A model generated the notes under the pieces. It did no database searches, was not told the DNA's origin, and worked only from the letters and a program-made list of their open reading frames with translations. From the NCBI GenBank assembly GCA_947173895.1, contig CAMWGU010000010.1, forward strand, positions 1 to 64,000: 64,000 nt of DNA, given 5' to 3'. Both the position numbers and the translations under genes were made by a program. Shown in pieces: positions 18,213 to 26,245 of this stretch. The first letter of the stretch is position 1. Every line of letters starts with the position of its first letter. The DNA is from an uncultured Bacteroides sp. (GTDB lineage: Bacteria > Bacteroidota > Bacteroidia > Bacteroidales > Bacteroidaceae).

Positions 18213-19190
18213 ATGAAAAAGATTATGAGATACTTTACCAACGTACACGATTTGGGTGACTTGAAAAGCGCCCTTGCCGAAGCTTTCGAAATAAAGAAGG
18301 ACCGTTACAAATATGAAAACCTGGGTAAGCACAAAACCTGTTTGCTGATTTTCTTCAACAACAGTCTGCGCACTCGTCTGAGCACACAGAAGGCGGCACG
18401 CAATTTGGGGATGGATGTGATAGTTCTTGATGTGAACCAGGGCGCATGGAAGCTGGAAACGGAGCGTGGGGTAGTAATGGATGGCGACAAGAGCGAACAT
18501 TTGCTGGAAGCCATTCCGGTCATGGCTTCTTATTGCGACCTGATTGGGGTTCGTTCGTTTGCCCGTTTCGAGAGTCGTGAAGACGATTATACTGAAAAAA
18601 TTCTGAACCAGTTCATCCGCTACTCGGGTAAGCCGGTATTTTCGATGGAGGCCGCTACCGGCCACCCGTTGCAAGCTTTTGCCGATTTGATTACCATCGA
18701 GGAATATAAAAAGAAGGAACGTCCCAAGGTGGTACTGACCTGGGCGCCTCATCCGCGTGCATTGCCTCAGGCGGTGCCCAATTCGTTTGCCGACTGGATG
18801 AATGAGGCGGATGTGGATTTTGTGATCACCCATCCCGAGGGCTATGAACTGGATCCGAAGTTTGTCCGTGGCGCCAAGGTGGAGTATGACCAGATGAAGG
18901 CCTTTGAGGGGGCCGACTTTGTATATGCCAAGAACTGGGCGTGTCCCGGTGTGACCTGTCCGGCCGATTATGGAAAGATACTGAGCAAGGATATGAGCTG
19001 GACAGTGGACGCCGCTCACATGGCACAGACCGACAATGCTTTCTTTATGCATTGCTTGCCGGTCAGAAGAAACATGATTGTGACGGATGATGTGATCGAG
19101 TCGCCCACTTCTTTGGTTATTCCCGAAGCGGCCAATCGGGAGATTTCTGCCACTGTCGTCCTGAAGCGCATGTTGGAAGGTCTGGAATAA
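18213..19190 (+). CDS. argF': N-succinyl-L-ornithine carbamoyltransferase (arginine biosynthesis)
   Basis: 325 residues. In Bacteroides, arginine is made through succinylated intermediates and this enzyme transfers a carbamoyl group from carbamoyl phosphate to N-succinylornithine. The carbamoyl-phosphate site is NSLRTRLSTQ; HCLPVRRNMIVTDDV and the long SFADWMN region are typical of the acyl-ornithine subfamily. The B. fragilis enzyme, as I recall it, has a specificity-setting proline in GDKPEHLL; here the same place reads GDKSEHLL (Ser94, or Ser90 counting from the internal Met5). A second start at Met5 is possible. It stands alone with its own promoter and terminator. Confidence 0.92.
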   Translation: MKKIMRYFTNVHDLGDLKSALAEAFEIKKDRYKYENLGKHKTCLLIFFNNSLRTRLSTQKAARNLGMDVIVLDVNQGAWKLETERGVVMDGDKSEHLLEAIPVMASYCDLIGVRSFARFESREDDYTEKILNQFIRYSGKPVFSMEAATGHPLQAFADLITIEEYKKKERPKVVLTWAPHPRALPQAVPNSFADWMNEADVDFVITHPEGYELDPKFVRGAKVEYDQMKAFEGADFVYAKNWACPGVTCPADYGKILSKDMSWTVDAAHMAQTDNAFFMHCLPVRRNMIVTDDVIESPTSLVIPEAANREISATVVLKRMLEGLE

Positions 19191-19322
19191 AGAGCGGTCA
19201 TGATCGGTTGTTTCGCCATCGGAAGCCGGTTGCATGAAAAGAAGATGGCAGACAAGCAAAAGGATATGCCTTCCAAATTAGGATGGATACATCGGGAGAT
19301 TACTGATTGCAACCGATTATGG

Positions 19323-19370
19323 CAAAAGAATCGTATCTTTACTTCAAGAGTGGATACGATTCTTTTGTTT
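19323..19370 (+). terminator. terminator of argF'
   Basis: CAAAAGAATCGTATC (19323-19337) is exactly inverted at 19353-19367 with a 15-nt loop. The 3' arm ends in TTTTG followed by TTT. The rest of the gap 19191-19463 shows no gene. Confidence 0.8.
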
Positions 19371-19463
19371 GTCGGTAAGGGATGTCCGCATGGCTGTCCG
19401 GAGGCTGTTGGGATGTCGCTCTGGATTCGTCTTTCCGCTTGTTCGGGTTTGTGGCCCGATGGC

Positions 19464-19862
19464 TTATTTTTCGGTGTCTTTCCCAAGTTCTTTCCAATCC
19501 AGGATGCCTTTGTCCAGATTGTAGACTTTAAATCCTTTTTTCACCAGTATGTTGGCTGCATTCCGGCTTCGTCTTCCGCTTCTGCAATACACGGCCACGG
19601 GAATGTCTTTTTGCAGAACCTCATCAATGTGGGCTCCGAAGTCATTATCCAACACATTCAGATTGATACTTCCAGGAATGTGTTCTTCTGAATATTCGGC
19701 CACTGTGCGTACGTCAACCAGTTGGATGTTGCCGCTTTGTATGAAGTCTTCAAATTGGTCGGAAGACAGATTCTTGAATTTTTCTGTCTGCTTTCCGGTG
19801 CAGGCCCATAATCCCAAAGAGAAAGCACAAATGAAAAATAAGAAATAAATGGTTTTGATCAT
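19464..19862 (-). CDS. rhodanese-domain lipoprotein
   Basis: 132 residues. A lipoprotein signal with lipobox GLWAC is followed by a single rhodanese domain (about 30-130): LVDVRTVAEYSEEHIPGSIN and the active-site loop YCRSGRRS with the sulfur-carrying cysteine. Such exported single-domain proteins may move sulfane sulfur or sense oxidants; the substrate is unknown. The gene follows the NigD-like gene by 33 nt on the same strand and is probably the last gene of that transcript. Confidence 0.88.
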   Translation of the reverse strand: MIKTIYFLFFICAFSLGLWACTGKQTEKFKNLSSDQFEDFIQSGNIQLVDVRTVAEYSEEHIPGSINLNVLDNDFGAHIDEVLQKDIPVAVYCRSGRRSRNAANILVKKGFKVYNLDKGILDWKELGKDTEK

Positions 19863-19895
19863 AAGTTTGTTTTTTTATATTCAATATTCTGTTGG

Positions 19896-20546
19896 TTAAA
19901 AATTGAAAGTACGACTGGTCATACCTTCCTTATAAGTATGGATGTTGAATACAATCTGATCGCCTTGGCGCAGTTTGCCGGCGTATGTCCATAAGGGAAC
20001 AGATAAATAAACTTTTTGGTTGAAGCCCTCAATGTCATTGTTCCTGTCATGATAAAGCGTCAGGTGCAAAGTCTGTTTTTCCTCGTGGATTTCCAGTTTG
20101 TTTTCTATAAAATGATAACTATGCTTCTTGTCTTTTACCTTGACTTGGAGGATAAGGTTCAGGTAGTTTCCTGCCCTCCAGATGCTCTGGATGGCTACAG
20201 GATCGGTCTTGATTTCTTTGAATGCCGATTCAGGTTGTGGAACAAGAGAGATAACTTGCTGTGTATTGTAGAGTATGGCTTCTTTGTCCTTTCCTTCCTG
20301 TTTGGTCAGTGGTTCATACATGGTTACGGTGCGGTAGGTAGTGTCGGGAGCCAGTCCGTCCAGTCCGGTTCGGGGCTGAATGTACCATTCTGTTCCATCG
20401 TCCGTTATCAGATACCGTGCAGTTCCGGTGTGGTCAGTTCTCAGGTCGGTCATGTCTGTCAGCACATTCGGATAGATGTAGTCATCATCACTACATGCGC
20501 CAAAAAACAAAGGAACCAGCAAAGACAAGGCAATGAATTTCTTCAT
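19896..20546 (-). CDS. NigD-like lipoprotein
   Basis: 216 residues; lipobox region PLFFGAC followed by SDDDYIYPNVLTDM. The body is predicted all-beta, with LITDDGTEWYIQP and a C-terminal YAGKLRQGDQIVFNIHTYKEG. This matches the Bacteroidetes NigD-like family (N- and C-terminal NigD domains) as I know it. Function is not established. It lies downstream of the acyltransferase gene across a 61-nt gap containing an imperfect GC-rich hairpin, and 33 nt upstream of the rhodanese lipoprotein. Confidence 0.7.
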   Translation of the reverse strand: MKKFIALSLLVPLFFGACSDDDYIYPNVLTDMTDLRTDHTGTARYLITDDGTEWYIQPRTGLDGLAPDTTYRTVTMYEPLTKQEGKDKEAILYNTQQVISLVPQPESAFKEIKTDPVAIQSIWRAGNYLNLILQVKVKDKKHSYHFIENKLEIHEEKQTLHLTLYHDRNNDIEGFNQKVYLSVPLWTYAGKLRQGDQIVFNIHTYKEGMTSRTFNF

Positions 20547-20607
20547 ATTGATTATTTTTCGTTGAGAGGCAGAGGCATGGCTCCGCCTCTTTAGGAATAT
20601 GGTGTTT

Positions 20608-21765
20608 CTATTGTTGTGCGGTTTTTAGTTGGTTGATGAGTGGATTGGCATACATGGTCAATAGAGCATGTCGCAAGAAGGTGTTATCTTTTTGTGGAAG
20701 ATCTACCTTGGCTATTTGTTGCTCCAGATACTTTCCAAAACGTAGTTTGTCTTCTGCATCATACTTGTCTGCGAACCGATTATCTTCCATCAACAGGTCG
20801 TATGCTACATAATTGCCTTCAAACAGCCGGTATCTGCTGTGTATATGTCGGTCTATGGTTTCCGATATGGCGGTGAACAGATCGCATTTAGGCAGATTAC
20901 GCTTTTTCAGTTCATCCAGTTCCTGATTCAGGCAAGCGGAAGTCTGAAAATGAATACGTCCTTTGTAGCCGTAAAGTCCGGTCTGCATGTTTATCAGGTC
21001 GTCTTCGGGGCTTTTCCGGAAGTGGGCATCATCGCGTTTCTGTTGCAATTCCTTAGCTTTCAGAAAATCGCATGGATCGTATTCGTATGAGATGGCCAAC
21101 GGAACAATATTCAGCTCTTTCAGTCTGTCTATCGCATCGCCTTCACCTGCCATGGCCATCATTTTCAGTACACTGTCTTGGGTGCGGTCATTGGAGTCTT
21201 TGGCGCGTCCCTGTCGTTGGGCTATCCATAGATTTTCATGTTTTTCCTTCAGGGCGAAGTGCATATAGCGCGACATGAGAGCGGATGCTTCCAGTTTTTG
21301 TCTCATGTTGACTCCTCGCTTCACGATGAATGATTTATTGACGCGCACCAATTTGTGAATCCATGGATAGATGAGCAAGTTGTCGCCTATGGCAATTTCT
21401 ACGGTGGTCATTCCTTTGTCTATCAGTAGAATGGAAAGGAAGGCCGAATCCAAGATAATGTCACGATGATTGGAGATGAAGGTATAGTTTCGGGTCAGAT
21501 CGGACAACTGTGAGCAGTCGAACGTCAGTGTTTGGGCTGTTTTCTTCACCAAATCCCATAACAGTCCGTAGAAGAATGCTTTTTGGAAGTCTAGATTGGT
21601 TTTGCATAGGCGCATTTTCATGGCAAGACCTTCAAAAGGTACACCTGGTATAACAGATTCCACCACTGTCCGGAAAGCGGGATCGGCGATCAATTCTTCA
21701 TAGATTTGCGGTAGCTCCTCGGGAGTGTACGGGCGGATCTCGTTAAATTCAGCTGGTATGTTCAT
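20608..21765 (-). CDS. PlsC-superfamily acyltransferase (1-acylglycerol-3-phosphate acyltransferase-like)
   Basis: 385 residues, longer than ordinary PlsC. The catalytic histidine motif is SNHRDIILDSAFL (about residues 115-128). IAIGDNLLIYPWIHKLVRVNKSFIVKRG and WIAQRQGRAKDSND correspond to later acyltransferase blocks; the C-terminal 150 residues are an extension. The likely role is acylation of a glycerophosphate-type lipid, or another membrane acyl transfer. The gap to ddl is only 4 nt, so it belongs to the PASTA-rluD-ddl transcript. Confidence 0.8.
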   Translation of the reverse strand: MNIPAEFNEIRPYTPEELPQIYEELIADPAFRTVVESVIPGVPFEGLAMKMRLCKTNLDFQKAFFYGLLWDLVKKTAQTLTFDCSQLSDLTRNYTFISNHRDIILDSAFLSILLIDKGMTTVEIAIGDNLLIYPWIHKLVRVNKSFIVKRGVNMRQKLEASALMSRYMHFALKEKHENLWIAQRQGRAKDSNDRTQDSVLKMMAMAGEGDAIDRLKELNIVPLAISYEYDPCDFLKAKELQQKRDDAHFRKSPEDDLINMQTGLYGYKGRIHFQTSACLNQELDELKKRNLPKCDLFTAISETIDRHIHSRYRLFEGNYVAYDLLMEDNRFADKYDAEDKLRFGKYLEQQIAKVDLPQKDNTFLRHALLTMYANPLINQLKTAQQ

Positions 21766-21769
21766 GTTA

Positions 21770-22753
21770 TTAGTTGGTTTGGAATTTGTTTTCTATAATA
21801 TCTGTCATTACGTCTTTTATATCCAGGCCTGCGGCGCGCACTTGTTGTGGTATGAAGCTGGTGGCTGTCATGCCCGGTGTGGTATTGACCTCAAGCAGGT
21901 TCACTATTTCGCCTTCGGTAATGATATAATCAATACGGATAAGGCCCGAACAGCCCAGAATGTCGTAGATGGCCGAAGTGAGCAGTCGGACGCGTTCGGC
22001 TGTATCTTCGGGCAGTCGGGCTGGAGTGATTTCTTGTGATTCTCCGTTGTATTTGGCACCATAGTCAAAGAATTCGTTGGCACTTACTACCTCGGTAATG
22101 GGGAATACTACTTCCTTGTCTGCGGTTTTGTAACAACCACAGGTGATTTCCGTTCCTTTCATGAAGGCTTCTATCATCACTTCATTGCTTTCCTTAAATG
22201 CTTTAGCAATGGCGGGTTGTATGTCCTCGCGGGTCTTTACTTTCGATACCCCGAAACTGGAACCGCCGGCGTTGGGTTTGATAAAGCAAGGCAGGCCGAT
22301 TTTGCTGATTATTTCCTCGTCTGCGATTTCGAATCCTTTGCGCAGGATCAGGGATTCGGCTACGCGGATACCGAATCCTTTCAGATATTGGTTGCATGTG
22401 AATTTATTGAAAGTCATGGCCGATACCAATACGTTGCAACTTGAATAAGGGATACCTAGCAGGTCGAAATATCCTTGCAGGATGCCATTTTCTCCCGGAG
22501 TGCCATGGATGGTGATGTAGGCGAAGTCGAATTGTTTCTTTTCGCCATTTTCCATAAAGCTGAAGTCGTTGCGGTCTATTGGAGTTTTGGTGCCGTCTTT
22601 GAGGACAGTCTCCCAGCGATGTCCTTCCATTTCCACTATATATAGGTTATAACGCTCTTTGTCGATGAAAGAGTAAAGTCCTTGTGCGCTGCGCAAGGAA
22701 ACGACAAGTTCGCTGGAGTCTCCTCCGGCTACTATGGCAATCGTACGTTTCAT
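21770..22753 (-). CDS. ddl: D-alanine--D-alanine ligase
   Basis: 327 residues, cytosolic ATP-grasp enzyme making the D-Ala-D-Ala dipeptide for peptidoglycan. Motifs: IVAGGDSSELVVSLRSA at the N-terminus, IHGTPGENGILQGYFD, PCFIKPNAGGSSFGVSKV (ATP-grasp) and LLEVNTTPGMTATSFIPQQ (metal and substrate loop). The start ATG overlaps the rluD stop by 4 nt (ATGA), indicating translational coupling. Together with murF at 41.3 kb it supplies the UDP-MurNAc-pentapeptide end. Confidence 0.96.
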   Translation of the reverse strand: MKRTIAIVAGGDSSELVVSLRSAQGLYSFIDKERYNLYIVEMEGHRWETVLKDGTKTPIDRNDFSFMENGEKKQFDFAYITIHGTPGENGILQGYFDLLGIPYSSCNVLVSAMTFNKFTCNQYLKGFGIRVAESLILRKGFEIADEEIISKIGLPCFIKPNAGGSSFGVSKVKTREDIQPAIAKAFKESNEVMIEAFMKGTEITCGCYKTADKEVVFPITEVVSANEFFDYGAKYNGESQEITPARLPEDTAERVRLLTSAIYDILGCSGLIRIDYIITEGEIVNLLEVNTTPGMTATSFIPQQVRAAGLDIKDVMTDIIENKFQTN

Positions 22754-23826
22754 AGTTCTTCTCTGTTACTGATGTAGTTTCTCCACTTGTCTATCAGGTT
22801 TGTCATGTCCTCGGGCAGAGGCGAGGTGAAGAACATCTCTTTGCCTGTACGGGGATGGACAAAGCCCAGCGTCATGGCATGCAATGCCTGACGGGGGCAG
22901 GTCTCGAAACAGTTGTTTACAAATTGTTTGTATTTACTAAAATGAGTTCCTTTTAAAATATCATTTCCACCATAGCGTTCGTCATTGAACAGGGTATGGC
23001 CAATGTGTTTCATGTGGACACGTATTTGGTGAGTGCGTCCGGTTTCGAGTACACATTCTACTAGAGTGACGTATCCTAGCCGTTCCAATACCCGATAGTG
23101 GGTAACGGCATGTTTCCCCTGTTCAGGATCGCTGAGTACCGCCATTTGCATGCGGTCTTTGGGGTTACGTCCTATATTCCCTTCGATGGTTCCTTCGTCT
23201 TTTTCTACAGTTCCCCATACCAGGGCATTGTATTTCCGCTTGGTGGTTTTGTTATAGAACTGAAGTCCTAAATGGGTCTTGGCGTCCGGTGTCTTGGCTA
23301 CCACGAGCAGCCCCGAGGTATCTTTGTCTATGCGATGCACCAATCCCACTTGCGGATCGTTGGGATCATATCGGGGATTGTCTTTCAGATGCCATGCTAT
23401 GGCATTCACCAGGGTGCCGTGATAGTTTCCACAACCCGGGTGTACCACCAATCCTGCTGGCTTGTTGACTACCAGCAGATCGTCATCCTCGTATACAATG
23501 TTCAGCGGTATGTCTTCGGGAATAATATCATTTTCATAGCGCGGACGGTCCATCATGACCGTCAGTACATCGCATGGCTTTACTTTATAACTGCTTTTCA
23601 CCGGTTTGCCGTTCGCCATGATCAGACCGGCATCGGCAGCTTTTTGGATGCGGTTGCGTGAGGAATTGACAAGTCGTTCGAACAGATATTTGTCTACACG
23701 TACCTGCGATTGTCCCTTGTCTACTACGACACGGAAATGTTCATATAGTTCGGACGTGTTTTCCACTATCGGCTCCACATCATCCAGCGTATCGTCCAGT
23801 TCGTCCGCATATTCTTCTATCATCAT
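22750..23826 (-). CDS. rluD: RluA-family 23S rRNA pseudouridine synthase (RluD-like)
   Basis: 358 residues. An N-terminal acidic tail is followed by an S4 RNA-binding domain (about 45-105: VRVDKYLFERLVNSSRNRIQ) and the catalytic domain with VHRIDKDTSGLLVVAKT, whose Asp is the catalytic residue of the family, then GRTHQIRVHMKHIGH. Most similar by layout to RluD, which modifies helix 69 of 23S rRNA; exact positions are inferred. Two adjacent ATG codons begin the gene; the first is used. Confidence 0.9.
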   Translation of the reverse strand: MMIEEYADELDDTLDDVEPIVENTSELYEHFRVVVDKGQSQVRVDKYLFERLVNSSRNRIQKAADAGLIMANGKPVKSSYKVKPCDVLTVMMDRPRYENDIIPEDIPLNIVYEDDDLLVVNKPAGLVVHPGCGNYHGTLVNAIAWHLKDNPRYDPNDPQVGLVHRIDKDTSGLLVVAKTPDAKTHLGLQFYNKTTKRKYNALVWGTVEKDEGTIEGNIGRNPKDRMQMAVLSDPEQGKHAVTHYRVLERLGYVTLVECVLETGRTHQIRVHMKHIGHTLFNDERYGGNDILKGTHFSKYKQFVNNCFETCPRQALHAMTLGFVHPRTGKEMFFTSPLPEDMTNLIDKWRNYISNREEL

Positions 23827-23841
23827 TACAGGTATTAGAAT

Positions 23842-24474
23842 TTAAAACCAAGATTCGTCTACTACCGGTTGGCCTTCATCTGTTTCGTCCGTCTGTTCCA
23901 GATTCTCCTGTTTCGTTTCATTGCCGTTGCCTACCGTAAGGGTCAGTACCGATTCATGAGGAATTTTCTCTCCGGCTTTCAGATTTCGTCCCCGGAATTT
24001 TATGCTGTACACCCAGTCTTTTTCTCCATTGATATATTCGGGGTCGGTCAGCTTGAATCCTAATGCGCGTAATTTGGCTTCTGCCTGACGGAATGAACTA
24101 TTGTCCATTATGTCGGGGATGGCCACTTGGGGGGGGCGTCCTGTATTGATGGTCAGATAGATTGTTCTGCCCGATTTCACTTTGGCTCCGCCTGTAGGGT
24201 TCTGCTCCAGAATAATGTCGGGATCGGCTCCTTTTACATAGTTGGAGTCGATGACCACTGCCTTGAGCGACTGTTTGTTTAGATCGTTTTCTGCGATACG
24301 GATGTGCTTTCCTTTCACGTCGGGCACCACTACGGCTTTGCCGTGAAGTGTATAATTGTCGAGCCACTGAAGGGTGCCCCAGGCTGCCGCTATTACAACT
24401 GCTACCATTGCTATCAGATTGAACCAGAAGAAGCGGTTATTCTTGAATGAGAAAAATTGTTTGAATGTTACCAT
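23842..24474 (-). CDS. membrane-anchored PASTA-domain protein
   Basis: 210 residues: short cytosolic end, one transmembrane helix (about 16-38, WFNLIAMVAVVIAAAWGTL), then PASTA repeats. The first covers VVVPDVKGKHIRIAENDL to YLTINTGRPP; the second VAIPDIMDNSSFRQAEAKL; a third, weaker, runs to VLTLTVGNG. PASTA domains bind muropeptides, and no kinase domain is attached. Being first in an operon with ddl suggests a cell-wall role. The tail is rich in Glu, Thr and Asp. Confidence 0.87.
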   Translation of the reverse strand: MVTFKQFFSFKNNRFFWFNLIAMVAVVIAAAWGTLQWLDNYTLHGKAVVVPDVKGKHIRIAENDLNKQSLKAVVIDSNYVKGADPDIILEQNPTGGAKVKSGRTIYLTINTGRPPQVAIPDIMDNSSFRQAEAKLRALGFKLTDPEYINGEKDWVYSIKFRGRNLKAGEKIPHESVLTLTVGNGNETKQENLEQTDETDEGQPVVDESWF

Positions 24475-24496
24475 ACCTAGCTTGATTATTTCGGGT

Positions 24497-24504
24497 CAAA
24501 GATA
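24497..24504 (-). promoter_or_regulatory. -7 box of the PASTA-rluD-ddl operon
   Basis: Minus-strand TATCTTTG, a perfect TAnnTTTG match, 23 bp upstream of the start codon at 24474. Confidence 0.6.
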
Positions 24505-24557
24505 CGATAAATTCATTTCTGTTCCTACATTTAGCTATGAATATCATATACTTTTTG

Positions 24558-24565
24558 TACTTTTG
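24558..24565 (+). promoter_or_regulatory. -7 box of the sulfatase gene
   Basis: TACTTTTG matches TAnnTTTG. Transcription would start near 24572. This rules out the upstream ATG at 24537 as the sulfatase start and supports ATG 24600. Confidence 0.6.
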
Positions 24566-24599
24566 CATTGGTGTTAACTCTTGTCTAACTATAAAAACG

Positions 24600-26189
24600 A
24601 TGAATATGAATAACCTACAGTCTGGATTCTTTTTTTCTGTGACCGGTATCACCGCCGTTGCGTCTTTACCATCGTGCGCTCCGCAAAAAACGGTGGAAGA
24701 ACGAAAACCTTATAACATTGTATACATCATGACCGATGACCATACTGCCCAGATGATGAGCTGTTATGACAAACGTTACATGGAAACTCCTCATCTCGAC
24801 CGTATCGCCAAGGATGGAGTGCGTTTTGTCAATAGTTTTGTGGCGAACTCGCTGAGCGGTCCCAGCCGTGCGTGTATGATTACCGGCAAGCATAGCTGTG
24901 CTAATAAGTTCTATGACAATAGTACATGTGTGTTCGACGGATCGCAACAGACATTCCCCAAACTGCTGCAACAGGCCGGTTATCAGACTGCTCTTGTTGG
25001 GAAATGGCATTTGGAAAGTCTGCCTACAGGGTTTAATTATTGGAAAATCGTACCCGGACAGGGTGATTATTATAATCCGGACTTTATTACACAGAATAAT
25101 GATACCATCCGAAAGCATGGGTATATTACCAACCTTATAACCGATGATGCCATTGACTGGATGGAAAACAAGCGCGACAAGGATAAGCCGTTTTGTATAT
25201 TGATACATCACAAGGCCATTCATCGCAATTGGTTGGCAGATACATGCAACCTGTCATTATATGAGGACAAGACCTTCCCGTTACCCGATAATTTCTTTGA
25301 TGATTACGAGGGACGTCCTGCAGCGGCGGCTCAGGAAATGAGCATCGTGAAGGATATGGATATGATTTACGATCTCAAGATGCTCCGCCCAGACAAACAG
25401 ACCCGATTGAAATCTCTTTATGAGAGCTATATCGGCCGTATGGACGCAGGTCAGCGTGCGGCTTGGGATAAGTTTTATGGTCCTATCATCGATGATTTTT
25501 ATAAAAAGAATCTTCAAGGGAAAGAATTGGCCGATTGGAAATTCCAGCGCTATATGCGTGACTATATGAAAACCGTGAAATCATTGGATGACAATGTAGG
25601 CCGTGTTTTGGATTATCTGAAAGAAAAGAATCTGTTGGACAATACCTTGGTGGTTTATACTTCCGATCAGGGCTTCTATATGGGTGAGCATGGCTGGTTT
25701 GACAAACGGTTCATGTACGAAGAATCCATGCATACTCCGCTTATCATGCGACTGCCGGAAGGTTTCAACCGGAAGGGTGATATTACAGAAATGGTGCAGA
25801 ACATTGACTATGCGCCCACTTTCTTGGAATTGGCAGGGATTCCTGTTCCCGATGACATTCAAGGTGTTTCGCTACTTCCCCTGTTGAAGGGCGAACACCC
25901 TGCCGACTGGCGTAAATCCCTATATTATCATTTTTATGAATATCCCGCCGAACACATGGTGAAACGTCACTACGGAGTGCGCACGGAACATTACAAACTG
26001 ATTCATTTCTATAACGACATTGACGAATGGGAACTATATGATTTGCAGGCAGACCCTTCGGAAATGCGTAACCTTTACGGCCAAAAAGACTATGAACCGT
26101 TGGTGGAGGAACTAAAAGCTGAATTGGTAAGATTGCAGGAACAATACAACGATCCGGTACGCTTTTCGCCTGACAGAGATAAAGAATAA
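24600..26189 (+). CDS. S1-family sulfatase, serine type
   Basis: 529 residues from ATG 24600 with a signal or lipoprotein-like N-terminus ending SLPSCAPQ. Alkaline-phosphatase-fold sulfatase: metal-binding NIVYIMTDDHTAQ, catalytic motif SGPSR with Ser86 as the residue to be oxidised to formylglycine, then ALVGKWHLESLPTGF, YTSDQGFYMGEHGWFDKR and the C-terminal subdomain ending NLYGQKDYEPLVEEL. Serine-type enzymes require anSME, which is encoded 2 kb downstream. Likely substrate: sulfated host glycans, probably mucin or glycosaminoglycan; not determined. It is 56 nt upstream of a GH29 gene and probably co-transcribed with it. Confidence 0.95.
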   Translation: MNMNNLQSGFFFSVTGITAVASLPSCAPQKTVEERKPYNIVYIMTDDHTAQMMSCYDKRYMETPHLDRIAKDGVRFVNSFVANSLSGPSRACMITGKHSCANKFYDNSTCVFDGSQQTFPKLLQQAGYQTALVGKWHLESLPTGFNYWKIVPGQGDYYNPDFITQNNDTIRKHGYITNLITDDAIDWMENKRDKDKPFCILIHHKAIHRNWLADTCNLSLYEDKTFPLPDNFFDDYEGRPAAAAQEMSIVKDMDMIYDLKMLRPDKQTRLKSLYESYIGRMDAGQRAAWDKFYGPIIDDFYKKNLQGKELADWKFQRYMRDYMKTVKSLDDNVGRVLDYLKEKNLLDNTLVVYTSDQGFYMGEHGWFDKRFMYEESMHTPLIMRLPEGFNRKGDITEMVQNIDYAPTFLELAGIPVPDDIQGVSLLPLLKGEHPADWRKSLYYHFYEYPAEHMVKRHYGVRTEHYKLIHFYNDIDEWELYDLQADPSEMRNLYGQKDYEPLVEELKAELVRLQEQYNDPVRFSPDRDKE

Positions 26190-26245
26190 GAATATCTGTT
26201 ATCTTAGTGATAGAATATTGATGCATAACTATAATAAGTAGAAAT

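Noticed and set aside
24537..24599. Upstream ATG for the sulfatase
   Set aside because: It lies ahead of the -7 box at 24558-24565, so it would not be transcribed; ATG 24600 precedes the export signal.
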